From the NCBI GenBank assembly GCA_021208605.1, contig JAJOJK010000021.1, forward strand, positions 1-46,782: DNA of 46,782 bases, in the 5' to 3' direction. The translations under genes were made by a program, and so were the position numbers. This document shows, piece after piece, positions 32,882 to 40,483 of this stretch (position 1 is its first letter; every line of letters starts with the position of its first letter). This DNA comes from Candidatus Woesebacteria bacterium (GTDB lineage Bacteria; Patescibacteriota; Microgenomatia; UBA1400; UBA1396). Below the pieces are notes generated by a model, which saw nothing but the letters and a program-made list of their open reading frames with translations, had not been told where the DNA came from and ran no database searches.

Positions 32882-33409
32882 TTATTGAATATTTTTCAGC
32901 AGTGTATCGGTTTGGCCGCCATTCCAGGTAGTCACCACTTCTCCGCTCGAGTCTATTTGGACGAAGGTGTGCTGGTAGGTCACACTGTATTGGTTGGCGA
33001 GCTGTCGTTCTTCGGCACTGGTTTCGGAGTCGTCGTAGTTAACCCGGATGACGGTAACATCATCAGGAAGTGACTCGACTTGTGCTGCGAAGTCAGCGTC
33101 TGCCGGTCGGCAGGTGGGACACCAGTTGGCGTAGAAAAAGAGGACGCGGCGGGAGTTAGCTGTTTCTGCAAGTATTCCTGGGGTGTGGGCTACGTATTGC
33201 GCGCCAGAAGTGGTTTCATTCGGGTCTGAATCATCTTGCGCAGGCGTTCCAACTGGAGTTTCAGAAGGGGCGATTGATTCCTTTGGCTCGGCCGTGGTCG
33301 ATGGTGTGGGCAACACGTTCGTGGGGCGATCGACAAATGTGTAAGCGGCGAAGCCACCAAAGACAAGAATGATTCCTAAAATAATGAGTGGAAGAATAAA
33401 TTTCTGCAT
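32882..33409 (-). CDS. Membrane-anchored thioredoxin-like protein
   Basis: A 175-residue protein. An N-terminal membrane anchor (FILPLIILGIILVFGGFAAYTFV) is followed by a Pro/Thr/Ser-rich spacer (about 28-70) and a thioredoxin fold with the redox motif WCPTC in FFYANWCPTCRPADADF. It should act outside the membrane on disulfides. The neighbouring Cys-rich Excalibur protein and the disulfide-containing CBM modules are possible clients. The ATG at 33409 (ribosome site AAGGAGAG) is preferred over the track start at 33463. Confidence 0.82.
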   Translation of the reverse strand: MQKFILPLIILGIILVFGGFAAYTFVDRPTNVLPTPSTTAEPKESIAPSETPVGTPAQDDSDPNETTSGAQYVAHTPGILAETANSRRVLFFYANWCPTCRPADADFAAQVESLPDDVTVIRVNYDDSETSAEERQLANQYSVTYQHTFVQIDSSGEVVTTWNGGQTDTLLKNIQ

Positions 33410-33433
33410 AAGCGCCCCTCTCTCCTTACTCTG

Positions 33434-33463
33434 ATCATACGGACTGAGAAAGAGCTCTGTCAA
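33434..33463 (-). promoter_or_regulatory. Promoter of the thioredoxin-like gene
   Basis: On the minus strand, TTGACA (33463-33458), 18 bases and TATGAT (33439-33434). It lies directly after the peptidase E stop codon. Confidence 0.6.
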
Positions 33464-33475
33464 GCGAACTTGACA

Positions 33476-34112
33476 CTACTCCCGCGCGGTGGTGTCGATA
33501 ATTTGGAAGTGATCATCCTGGACATGGATGTACTGGCGATCAGTCAAAATAATAAGCGGAACTTGATCGTACTGATAGGCAATTTCCAATCGGTTACTCA
33601 AGTATTTTTCCTTGAAAGCGCGAGAACCCCAGTGCGGCAAAATGGTGAAATTAACCAGGCCGAATCCATTTTGGTTTTCGAGTTCATAGATTTCATTTTC
33701 TTCGAGCAGATAATCTGGACATCGGTTTCCAGCGATAATTGAGCCAGCACTCGTGCCGATATATGTTTTTCCTTCCGCCACCAGTTCTGTAATGAGGGTC
33801 ACATACCCTGACTTTTGGGCTTGTTCCAGCAAGTAGAAGGTATTGCCGCCCGACATATAAATGCAGTCATAGGGCGCCAGATCAGTTTCGAGTTGAGCGC
33901 GGGTTTTCTCGGTAATGGTGTAATCAGTGACCGTAAATCCGGCGTCGACCAGGGCTTGGCGATCATTCTCCAGCCAAGTGAGGTCGGTGCCAGCTTCGGG
34001 TTCCGCGGCGGTGGTAATAAAGACCAGATTGTTTTGAACGGAGGTGTCGATATGTTTCACAAGGTCATGAGCGACGGCATGGACGCTCGAGGTGAGGAAA
34101 AGCTGTTTCATA
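33476..34112 (-). CDS. Peptidase E-like serine peptidase (family S51)
   Basis: A 211-residue cytosolic peptidase of the S51 family, which includes aspartyl dipeptidases and cyanophycinases. The nucleophile Ser is in IGTSAGSIIAG. YMSGGNTFYLLEQ and ILPHWGS are the other family blocks. The substrate could be Asp-X dipeptides. The ATG at 34112 was chosen because TATACT lies 6 bases upstream of it (leaderless). The longer track ORF has no support. It is divergent from the JAMM-like gene. Confidence 0.82.
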
Positions 34113-34118
34113 ACGAGA

Positions 34119-34149
34119 GTATAACAGAAGGGATTTTTTCGGTATAATA
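34119..34149. promoter_or_regulatory. Back-to-back -10 boxes for peptidase E and the JAMM-like gene
   Basis: TATACT on the minus strand (34124-34119) serves peptidase E. TATAAT on the plus strand (34144-34149) serves the gene at 34176. Neither has a clear -35 box. Confidence 0.45.
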
Positions 34150-34175
34150 CCCGTAAATAAAAACATGGATATATC

Positions 34176-34919
34176 ATGATATCTAAATTTAGCCGCAACG
34201 AAATCCTTACCACCGGTTTAGTAGAAGCCCAGATGCATCCATTTCGCGTTCCGGCATCACCAGAGTTAGCAAACGAATATGCCTTGTTGCCACCGTCAAT
34301 CTATGGTGATCTCCTCAATGCTCTCGGAAGACAGGCGTTAGCCCGGCCTGACCAGCAAGTCGAAGAAAGCCAATTTCTTGGCATGCAGCGCGGCAGTGTT
34401 ATTTTTGACTGGAGTCCCGTGTTTGTAGGTGATCCAAGTCGCACTCATGATGCGGCGGAAGAAGTGCGGCGGTGGTTTCGGCAAAATCCGACTGCTGCGG
34501 CGTATTGGCACACACATACCGAACAAAAAGCGCCGTCTTTTACTCCTGACGATTTAGCGCGGGCACTCAACTTTTCCCGCCGAGCTATTTGGACTCTCTT
34601 GGGTTCCCGAGATTCGGTATATGCACTGCTGCGCACACACCAGGCTCGTGAGGCGTTGCCGCCTACTCATCCTATGGGCTTTTTCAATCGAGATTGGGAC
34701 ATTTTCCAAGCCATTGAACCGCTGTATACCAGTGATGAAAATCCCCCCGATTTTTCAGCTGTCATTCCGTATCTCGAACAGCATGGGTATGTGCTGTATT
34801 CCTGGATTCAGGCGTTTGCTGGTCGCACGGTGCCGGAAGCAGCGGCGAATGGTGATTTCTATAATGGAATTTCTCTGCAACGGATCATTGTTGATTCGAG
34901 TTCATCCGTTGTGCGCTAG
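34176..34919 (+). CDS. Putative JAB/MPN (JAMM) metalloprotease-like protein
   Basis: A 247-residue protein. The segment AAYWHTHTEQKAPSFTPDDL fits the JAMM pattern HxH-x10-D, and preceding strands (GSVIFDWSPVFVGDPSRTH) fit the MPN fold. A possible ligand Glu lies upstream (AAEEV) but is not certain. JAMM proteins remove ubiquitin-like tags or cut sulfur-carrier proteins. No such partner gene is visible. The C-terminal 90 residues match nothing I know. It is divergent from peptidase E and followed by a terminator. Confidence 0.45.
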   Translation: MISKFSRNEILTTGLVEAQMHPFRVPASPELANEYALLPPSIYGDLLNALGRQALARPDQQVEESQFLGMQRGSVIFDWSPVFVGDPSRTHDAAEEVRRWFRQNPTAAAYWHTHTEQKAPSFTPDDLARALNFSRRAIWTLLGSRDSVYALLRTHQAREALPPTHPMGFFNRDWDIFQAIEPLYTSDENPPDFSAVIPYLEQHGYVLYSWIQAFAGRTVPEAAANGDFYNGISLQRIIVDSSSSVVR

Positions 34920-34921
34920 AA

Positions 34922-34953
34922 CCAAAAAAGGAGCCCGGTGGCTCCTCTTTTGG
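34922..34953. terminator. Bidirectional terminator
   Basis: GGAGCC-CGGT-GGCTCC extended by AAAA/TTTT pairs, between the convergent JAMM-like and KGG genes. Confidence 0.75.
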
Positions 34954-34973
34954 AGATGCAAAACCAAATACGG

Positions 34974-35159
34974 TTAGCTATTTCGGCCACCACCGTGAGA
35001 GGCTTCACCGCCTGCTTCGGCAACGCGTTCTCGCGTTTCTTGGTCAGCTGCTTCTAACCCACGCTTTTCGTGAGGGGCATTTCCACCAGCCTCAGCAACA
35101 CGTTGTTTGGTGTCTTCACTCGCGCTGGCAAGTCCGCGATTACTGTTGTTATTTGCCAT
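34974..35159 (-). CDS. KGG-repeat stress protein (GsiB/conidiation-like)
   Basis: A 61-residue hydrophilic protein made of two copies of the stress repeat: RGLASASEDTKQRVAEAGG and KRGLEAADQETRERVAEAGG. This is the KGG/con-10 family, glycine-rich proteins made during desiccation, starvation or general stress. It is probably disordered in solution. It has a strong ribosome site (AAAGGAGG). Its four-repeat promoter (site e) is one of the cleanest in the set and supports calling that set a stress regulon. Confidence 0.88.
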   Translation of the reverse strand: MANNNSNRGLASASEDTKQRVAEAGGNAPHEKRGLEAADQETRERVAEAGGEASHGGGRNS

Positions 35160-35197
35160 AGGGTCCTCCTTTCAGGACTGTTTCTTTGAGTATGTTC

Positions 35198-35254
35198 ACT
35201 ATAGAAAGATGGTTTAAGATGGTGATGAAAGCGGTGTAAACAAGTTGTAAGAGG
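35198..35254 (-). promoter_or_regulatory. Four-repeat response-regulator-type promoter (site e)
   Basis: On the minus strand, 11-mers CCTCTTACAAC, TTGTTTACACC, GCTTTCATCAC and CATCTTAAACC (35254-35211), then 7 bases and TATAGT (35203-35198). No -35 box. It drives the KGG gene. Confidence 0.75.
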
Positions 35255-35255
35255 T

Positions 35256-35609
35256 TTAGATCTCGTTGTCGACATGGTAATAGATAGATTGAATCTGAAT
35301 CTTCCCATCAGTAATCAGAAAGGAATCCACGCCATGTTGAATCCTTTTGTCTTCTGCAAATGCTTTCCAAATGAGAAAGGCAAAATTGTCTTCTACGGTT
35401 TTTTTACTATATTCGTAGCTGTGCGAAGGACCAAAATAGCGATGGAGGTTGTGGGCCGATTGGCGCACCCCATCATGTCCTACAAATCGATTGATCGAAG
35501 AAACAATGACAATATCTTCAGCGTAATTGGTACGAATATCTTCTTCGAGTTTTCCTTCGGCTCGAAGGTGTAAATGGCTTGCAAAGATATCTTGTGGTGA
35601 CCGACTCAT
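35256..35609 (-). CDS. NTF2/SnoaL-like protein
   Basis: A 117-residue single-domain protein of the NTF2-like fold: helices at the start (SPQDIFASHLHLRAEGKLEEDIRTNYAEDIVIV) and strands later (SYEYSKKTVEDNFAFLIWKAF, DGKIQIQSIYYHV). The fold serves many enzymes and binding proteins, so its role is open. The ATG at 35609 is preferred because a -10 box lies 6 bases upstream (leaderless). It is controlled by site f, next to the KGG gene. Confidence 0.7.
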   Translation of the reverse strand: MSRSPQDIFASHLHLRAEGKLEEDIRTNYAEDIVIVSSINRFVGHDGVRQSAHNLHRYFGPSHSYEYSKKTVEDNFAFLIWKAFAEDKRIQHGVDSFLITDGKIQIQSIYYHVDNEI

Positions 35610-35615
35610 AGGTGG

Positions 35616-35672
35616 AAGATACGAAAAATGCGTGTGAGTAATACAAAAAAGCGGTAATAAATGCGTAAGAAT
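35616..35672 (-). promoter_or_regulatory. Four-repeat response-regulator-type promoter (site f)
   Basis: On the minus strand, ATTCTTACGCA and TTTATTACCGC are clear, and TTTTTTGTATT and ACTCACACGCA weaker (35672-35629). After 7 bases comes TATCTT (35621-35616). The ATG at 35609 is 6 bases further. Confidence 0.6.
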
Positions 35673-35978
35673 GCAGCAGGTATTTTCCCCATTGTATGGT
35701 AAAATTTTTTCATGAAACACGCACACACTGCACTCATCTTTTGGCAGTTTGCTCCGTCAATGCGGATTACTGGAAATACTCCAGACCGTTCCTGCGGAGG
35801 CGGTGGCGTGCGTTAGAATTCAAAACTTTTGCGCCGAACCTCTGAATTGAGCAGCGGCGCAGAAACTTTTTTCTTCCCCTCTCCTCTCTTCAGAAGTTTT
35901 TCGGAGAAGTTGTGTCGTGAGCAGCGCGCTTTCGATCATGACCTCTCCGATCGTGAACAAGAGAACAAGGAGAACACA
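35673..35978. other. Long intergenic region / leader upstream of the MFS gene
   Basis: No convincing gene. A 34-codon ORF (35713-35817) lacks a ribosome site. TATGGT at 35695 is a weak plus-strand -10 candidate. GCGCCG/CGGCGC (35831-35860) forms a hairpin, followed by CT-rich sequence. The length and structure suggest a long 5' leader for the transporter, but I do not recognise a riboswitch. Confidence 0.35.
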
Positions 35979-37169
35979 ATGACACAGTCAAATTACACCA
36001 GTTTGTATCGCCGATATCTGGCTTTTCAGTTTTTGCGCGGACTGCACTTTTTTAGTGCGGTTCTTATGCCAATGTTTACTGATTGGGCGGGATTGTCGGA
36101 GGCCTCAGTTTTGATGATTCAAAGCTGGTTTTGGTTCTGGGCATTTTTCTTGGAGATTCCAACGGGAACCGTGGCGGATCGCTGGGGACGCAAGTACTCC
36201 CTGATGTTGGGAGCTAGTGCTTGGGTTATCGGTGCGCTGATCTACGGATCGGTGCCTATGTTGGCCGTCTTCTTACTGGCCGAGTTTTTATTTGCTTTGG
36301 GAGTGGCCTTAATGTCGGGCGCCGACGAGGCACTTTTATACGATGCTCTCAAGCAAGTCGGGCAAGAGGATCAGGCGCGTCATATCATGGGCCGAGCACG
36401 AGCGTTTCATTTAGCGGGTATTCTCTTCTCCGCTCCTATTGGTAGTGTGGTAGCTGCTCAATTCGGCTTAAATGCGCCGATGTTGCTGTCTGCTGTGCCG
36501 GCTCTGTTGGCCGTGGTCCTCATTTGGCCGTTGGCTGAGCCACGTTTGCACGACCATGATGAGATGGATTATTGGCAGACGCTCCGTGAGGGAACCCTCT
36601 ACTTTTGGAGAAAAAAGCTCTTGTGGCCGATTGTGATAAATGCCACGGTAGTGGCGGTGGCCACCTACTACGTTATTTGGCTCTACCAGCCGCTTTTCCA
36701 GCGGCTAGAGGTACCAATTACGTGGTTTGGCTGGGCGCATGCTTTCTTTGTAGTGATTGAGATGCTCGTGAGTAGTCAGTTCGTGCGGTTGACCCATTGG
36801 TTTGGCGGGCCGCGGCGATTTAAAGTGGCGGTACTGATCTTGACGGCGCTCGGATTTCTCAGTGTGGCGGTGTATCCTCATTGGGTCACTGTTCTGGTGA
36901 TGCTCGCCCTGAGCGGCGGTTTTGGTTTGACGTATTTTGAGTATGTCAAAGCAGATCTGCATCGCTTTATTCCATCCAGTCAACGAGGAACGGCGATCTC
37001 TACCCTCAAGATGCTGCAAGGTATTGGACGGTCATTGCTGAATCCGGTGGTGGGCGTGATGATCGTTTCACAGATGAGACCATTAATGAGTGCTCTTGCC
37101 TTCATGGTTGTTGCCAGTATATTTTTGCTCTTCAGAGCACCCGCTAAAAAAGTGAAAATTGCTGAGTGA
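35979..37169 (+). CDS. MFS transporter
   Basis: A 396-residue major facilitator protein with about 12 hydrophobic helices. The first half has FLEIPTGTVADRWGRKYSLMLGA, the DRxGRK-type loop of the family, and AEFLFALGVALMSGADEALLYDAL. Relatives of this type are drug or small-molecule exporters. The substrate is unknown. The ATG at 35979 was chosen because CAAGGAGA precedes it and the protein then begins with a normal short cytoplasmic tail. The 50 extra residues of the track ORF have no support. Confidence 0.85.
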   Translation: MTQSNYTSLYRRYLAFQFLRGLHFFSAVLMPMFTDWAGLSEASVLMIQSWFWFWAFFLEIPTGTVADRWGRKYSLMLGASAWVIGALIYGSVPMLAVFLLAEFLFALGVALMSGADEALLYDALKQVGQEDQARHIMGRARAFHLAGILFSAPIGSVVAAQFGLNAPMLLSAVPALLAVVLIWPLAEPRLHDHDEMDYWQTLREGTLYFWRKKLLWPIVINATVVAVATYYVIWLYQPLFQRLEVPITWFGWAHAFFVVIEMLVSSQFVRLTHWFGGPRRFKVAVLILTALGFLSVAVYPHWVTVLVMLALSGGFGLTYFEYVKADLHRFIPSSQRGTAISTLKMLQGIGRSLLNPVVGVMIVSQMRPLMSALAFMVVASIFLLFRAPAKKVKIAE

Positions 37170-37174
37170 ATTGA

Positions 37175-37201
37175 GATGGTCGGTGCTTAGCGCCGACCAT
37201 C
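37175..37201. terminator. Hairpin after the MFS gene
   Basis: GATGGTCGG and CCGACCATC form a 9-bp stem with a 9-base loop, six bases after the stop codon. No T-run follows, so termination may be weak. Confidence 0.5.
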
Positions 37202-37217
37202 CTCGATGTATTCCACA

Positions 37218-37274
37218 GATCTCTTACTCAATACACACACTTTTCTTACCGACATCTTGCTTACTTTTGGTGTA
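37218..37274 (+). promoter_or_regulatory. Four-repeat response-regulator-type promoter (site h)
   Basis: 11-mers TCTCTTACTCA, ATACACACACT, TTTCTTACCGA and CATCTTGCTTA (37218-37261), then 7 bases and TGTAAT (37269-37274). The ATG at 37284 is 9 bases further. It drives the DUF305 gene. Confidence 0.65.
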
Positions 37275-37283
37275 ATTGAAACC

Positions 37284-37736
37284 ATGAAAGTCACCAACCT
37301 CACCCGCTTGCTCATCATGGTCGGCATCCACTTTGTTTTGATGTATGGACTGATGTATGTCATGGTCGACACTTGGCAGCATGTGCACCTTAACATCAAC
37401 AAGTTTTACATGGCTGGGATCATGACTGCGCCGATGATTCCGGTCTCCGGTCTTTTGATGCACGGTATGTACGAATCGAAGAAGATTTTGTATGGCTTGA
37501 TGGCGGTGAGCGTTGTGGGAGTGATTTCACTTTTCCTGGTGATTCGGGAACAAGCCGGCGTCTATGATACCGAATTTTTACGCTCCATGATTCCGCACCA
37601 CTCCAGTGCCATTTTGATGTGTGAGCGCGCCACTATACAAGATGCTGAAATTCGCGAGTTGTGTCAGGAAATCGTGATAACACAAGAAGAAGAGATTGAT
37701 CAGATGGAAGCTATTCTTGAGCGTATGAATGAGTAA
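37284..37736 (+). CDS. DUF305 membrane protein
   Basis: A 150-residue protein with three membrane helices (LIMVGIHFVLMYGLMYVMV, a middle one, and ILYGLMAVSVVGVISLFLVI) and a C-terminal DUF305 four-helix part: FLRSMIPHHSSAILMCERA. The His-His-Met pattern is a likely copper site, and the family is often linked to copper. The start was moved to the ATG at 37284, which fits the promoter. It ends 2 bases from the convergent HD gene. Confidence 0.82.
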   Translation: MKVTNLTRLLIMVGIHFVLMYGLMYVMVDTWQHVHLNINKFYMAGIMTAPMIPVSGLLMHGMYESKKILYGLMAVSVVGVISLFLVIREQAGVYDTEFLRSMIPHHSSAILMCERATIQDAEIRELCQEIVITQEEEIDQMEAILERMNE

Positions 37737-37738
37737 TG

Positions 37739-38327
37739 TTACCGCTTTTGTTGATAAAAGTGGTTTCGTTCTGCAAAGAGTTTTTCGAACTGTTCTTTTC
37801 CGTACGCCGTAAGAAACTTCGGACGGCGTTTCTTTTTTACCCCTTGCATGTAGCGTCGGTTAGAAGCGGCGTCAAAGAACGGTTTTGTCTCGTGCACATC
37901 AAGGGCGCCAAGGGTGTCAGCTTCCAGCAGCACGCGCTCATCTGGTTCGTGAATATCGCGGAAAGAGTCGTGTACGCGTACTAAATGTACGGCGCGTTTT
38001 TTTTTGTTCTTTTGTCAGAAAATCAAATTCTGGTTTTTGTAGAAGTTTTTCCAGCTTTTCTGCGCCGAGACGCATGTGCTCTTTTTTGCGGGAGATGACT
38101 TGGTCAAAGTTGAGTGGTTTTCCATCGGCGAACAAATCTGCATAGCCCCAGTCGTGGGCGTAAGCGGCGATTATGAGAACATCGCGATCAAGCTTGAGCT
38201 CTGGTGTTTGCGCAATAATTTCTTTGAGATATTTGACCACGGCTTCCGTATGTGGCCGGTCCCAATTTGGTCGGCCCTTTTCGAGTTCAGGGAAGATGGT
38301 GTCCCGTAAAATAGTTTCGTAGGTCAT
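37739..38327 (-). CDS. HD-domain hydrolase (frame broken at a run of nine A)
   Basis: A metal-dependent phosphohydrolase-type protein. RPHTEAVVKYLKEII supplies the first His and AYAHDWGYADLF the HD pair. The track shows two ORFs (38327-37938 and 37933-37739). Removing one A from the run of nine after GAACA (about 37996-38004) gives QKKRAVHLVRVHDSFRDIHE, joining the two into one protein of about 195 residues, with the later HD-family block DTLGALDVHETKPFFDA. The substrate is unknown. TATACT lies 6 bases before the ATG, suggesting a leaderless mRNA. Confidence 0.78.
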
Positions 38328-38339
38328 AATTTCAGTATA

Positions 38340-39761
38340 TCAAGTTTCAGACAAGGATTTTGTCTCCCACTGAGCAGTATAGTCTTCAATAGCAAATTTT
38401 CTTTTGAGACCCTCGAAATTCATGTATCGAATTTTGCCGAACACTGCTCTCTCTTGCCACGGACGATCATGCACTCCGGCGATGGCCCACAAAATGCCCA
38501 CGTAGCCGTTGGGATCGCGACCGTCGAGTTCGAGGAGGTCATTTATTTGAATGGCTATCTCAATTGCTTTCTCAGCGTTTTTACTCCACTCCAAGATTTT
38601 TTTGGCCCAGTACATGCGCATGTAGCCATGCATGTAGCCGGTCTGTAGAAGCTGATTTTGGGCGGCGTTCCAGGCGGGATCGTGAGTCTGGGCGGTCAGG
38701 AGTTCTTGGAAACGGTAGGTGTGTTCGCGGGCATCGGACTTGTGTTCCTGCAAGGTGGTTTGTGCCCATTCAGGTGCGGCTTGAATACTCAAGGGATTTG
38801 CCGTGTAGTAGCAAAAATTATCTGACAACTCTTTACGCACCACAAACTCTTCCAGGAAGGCGTCTTTGTCTTTTTGCGGTGCCTTGGCTTCCTCTATTGC
38901 CGCGCTGACTTCCGTGGCAGCCAGGTGTCCAAAATGAAAATATGCCGAGAGCTGTGAGGTGTGCGCTTCAGCGGGGTCATTACGCCGGTCAGCATAGTGT
39001 GGCAAACGATCAGTCACGAACTGCTTCAGCGCTTTGCGTGCGGCTTGACGACCAGTAGGTTTTTCAAGCGGCGGATATCCCTTTTGGGCTGTGATTTTTT
39101 TGCGGATAGTTTGCCAGGACGCGGCTTTGAGATCGAGTGTTTGTTTTTGTATTTCGAGGTTGCTTACCGGTTTAGCAAACGTTTTGTAGTGTTTCCAGAT
39201 TTTCGGGCGGATGGTGCGGGCCGCATACTCTCTTTTTTCACTGGTGATCCAAACAGGAATGTGGTTATGGCCATCCACGACGATGAGTGGGACGCCAGTC
39301 TTTTTTTTGATGTCGTCATACCACTGGCGATATACCGGTAGCGGAAAAAGATCGGTGAGGATGAGTTGCGTGGGGTGCTTTTTGACGAAAGCGGGAATTT
39401 CGTTAGTGGGATCACCAATAAGGAATGAGAAGGCGATTTTTTTTCGCTGGAGAGTCGCTTCTACTTCTTCGAGTCCAGTGAGCATAAAGTCGAGTGTGCG
39501 CTCAATGATGTTGTGTGTATCTAGATCTGGGCGCATGGCCACGACGACTGTGAGAGGCACATTGTGTTCATGTGCGAGAATCTGCGCCAGGCGTAAGCCG
39601 CGGTTTTGTTTAGCTCGATGCTCGCGGAGCATCCAGTACACAACGCCCTCTTTTTTTGACCATTCTTGTGGAACTGAGTCGTGTTGTGGGTCGATGAATT
39701 TTTGGAGGAAGGAGCGTTCAGTGTCGGCAGGCATGCAATCAGTATAGATGGTTCGTTTCAT
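38340..39761 (-). CDS. Class II CPD photolyase
   Basis: A 473-residue flavoprotein that uses blue light to split cyclobutane pyrimidine dimers. Class II features include YWMLREHRAKQNRGL in the antenna domain, RRNDPAEAHTSQLSAYFHFG, KELSDNFCYYT, HGYMRMYWAKKILEW, and LELDGRDPNGYVGILWAIAG in the FAD domain. The length is normal. Together with the carotenoid genes it implies a lit habitat. It is followed 12 bases later by the HD gene in the same direction. Confidence 0.93.
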   Translation of the reverse strand: MKRTIYTDCMPADTERSFLQKFIDPQHDSVPQEWSKKEGVVYWMLREHRAKQNRGLRLAQILAHEHNVPLTVVVAMRPDLDTHNIIERTLDFMLTGLEEVEATLQRKKIAFSFLIGDPTNEIPAFVKKHPTQLILTDLFPLPVYRQWYDDIKKKTGVPLIVVDGHNHIPVWITSEKREYAARTIRPKIWKHYKTFAKPVSNLEIQKQTLDLKAASWQTIRKKITAQKGYPPLEKPTGRQAARKALKQFVTDRLPHYADRRNDPAEAHTSQLSAYFHFGHLAATEVSAAIEEAKAPQKDKDAFLEEFVVRKELSDNFCYYTANPLSIQAAPEWAQTTLQEHKSDAREHTYRFQELLTAQTHDPAWNAAQNQLLQTGYMHGYMRMYWAKKILEWSKNAEKAIEIAIQINDLLELDGRDPNGYVGILWAIAGVHDRPWQERAVFGKIRYMNFEGLKRKFAIEDYTAQWETKSLSET

Positions 39762-39825
39762 TTCTGCATTTTTTACTGGAAAAATGGTACAGTGAGAGAG
39801 AAAACTATACTCTCAAGGAATATCT

Positions 39826-40446
39826 ATGACCGAAATCGAAAAAAAGCGGAAAGCGAGACAGAGCCTAGATGATTTGGCTGAGAACAATCGGCCAGCCTAC
39901 GACTTTCTGATTCGCCTCTCTCGAGAAATTGAACTGTATACCAATCAACTCAACTCGATTGAAGATCAGACAAAGCGAATGGAAGTTCTGGCAATACTTG
40001 CCGGACTGGTCGCTGTGGTTCTTGTTTTCATATCTTCCGAGGTCTTTTTTCCAGTCAGCCTGACCCTTGGGATCGGTGCACTGGTTACTATATTGACGAC
40101 TCTCACAAAGCTGCAGGAATATACCGAAACGGCCAAGTTGGAACACCAAGCTATCCAAGAGTTTGCTGATGCCGCGATCGATCAAGAGCCGACCCGTCAC
40201 TATCTAGAGGGCCAACACCGCAATGGCATGCTGCGAACTGTGATGGCAGCGTTTTTTGCGCGCCGCAGTCAACCAGAACAGCGTTTGCGCTACTTAATCC
40301 TGATGGCGCAAATGCTTGATGATTCCGTGCTCCAAGATGAGGCTGCAGAGCCAAGCTATGCTCGTCTCATGGTTGATGAAGGCGAAAAACCAAAACGTGG
40401 ACATGTTTTTGAACAGCCCGATGGCCAACGGCAGAGTTGGCGGTAA
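39826..40446 (+). CDS. Two-helix membrane protein, unknown function
   Basis: A 206-residue protein with a charged helical N-terminus (residues 1-60), two close membrane helices (VLAILAGLVAVVLVFISSEVF and PVSLTLGIGALVTILTTLT) and a long helical C-terminal tail. The helix-2TM-helix layout recalls SLATT-type effectors, but I see no diagnostic motif and no nucleotide-signalling partner gene. TATACT at 39806 and an AAGGA site precede the ATG. It is divergent from the photolyase gene. Confidence 0.5.
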   Translation: MTEIEKKRKARQSLDDLAENNRPAYDFLIRLSREIELYTNQLNSIEDQTKRMEVLAILAGLVAVVLVFISSEVFFPVSLTLGIGALVTILTTLTKLQEYTETAKLEHQAIQEFADAAIDQEPTRHYLEGQHRNGMLRTVMAAFFARRSQPEQRLRYLILMAQMLDDSVLQDEAAEPSYARLMVDEGEKPKRGHVFEQPDGQRQSWR

Positions 40447-40483
40447 AAGAGATGCGAGGGAGAGATTGAATTATCGTTGGGAT

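Noticed and set aside
35829-35978. N-terminal 50 residues of the MFS ORF in the track
   Set aside because: No membrane-protein-like sequence and no ribosome site. AAGGAGA with the ATG at 35979 is clearly better.
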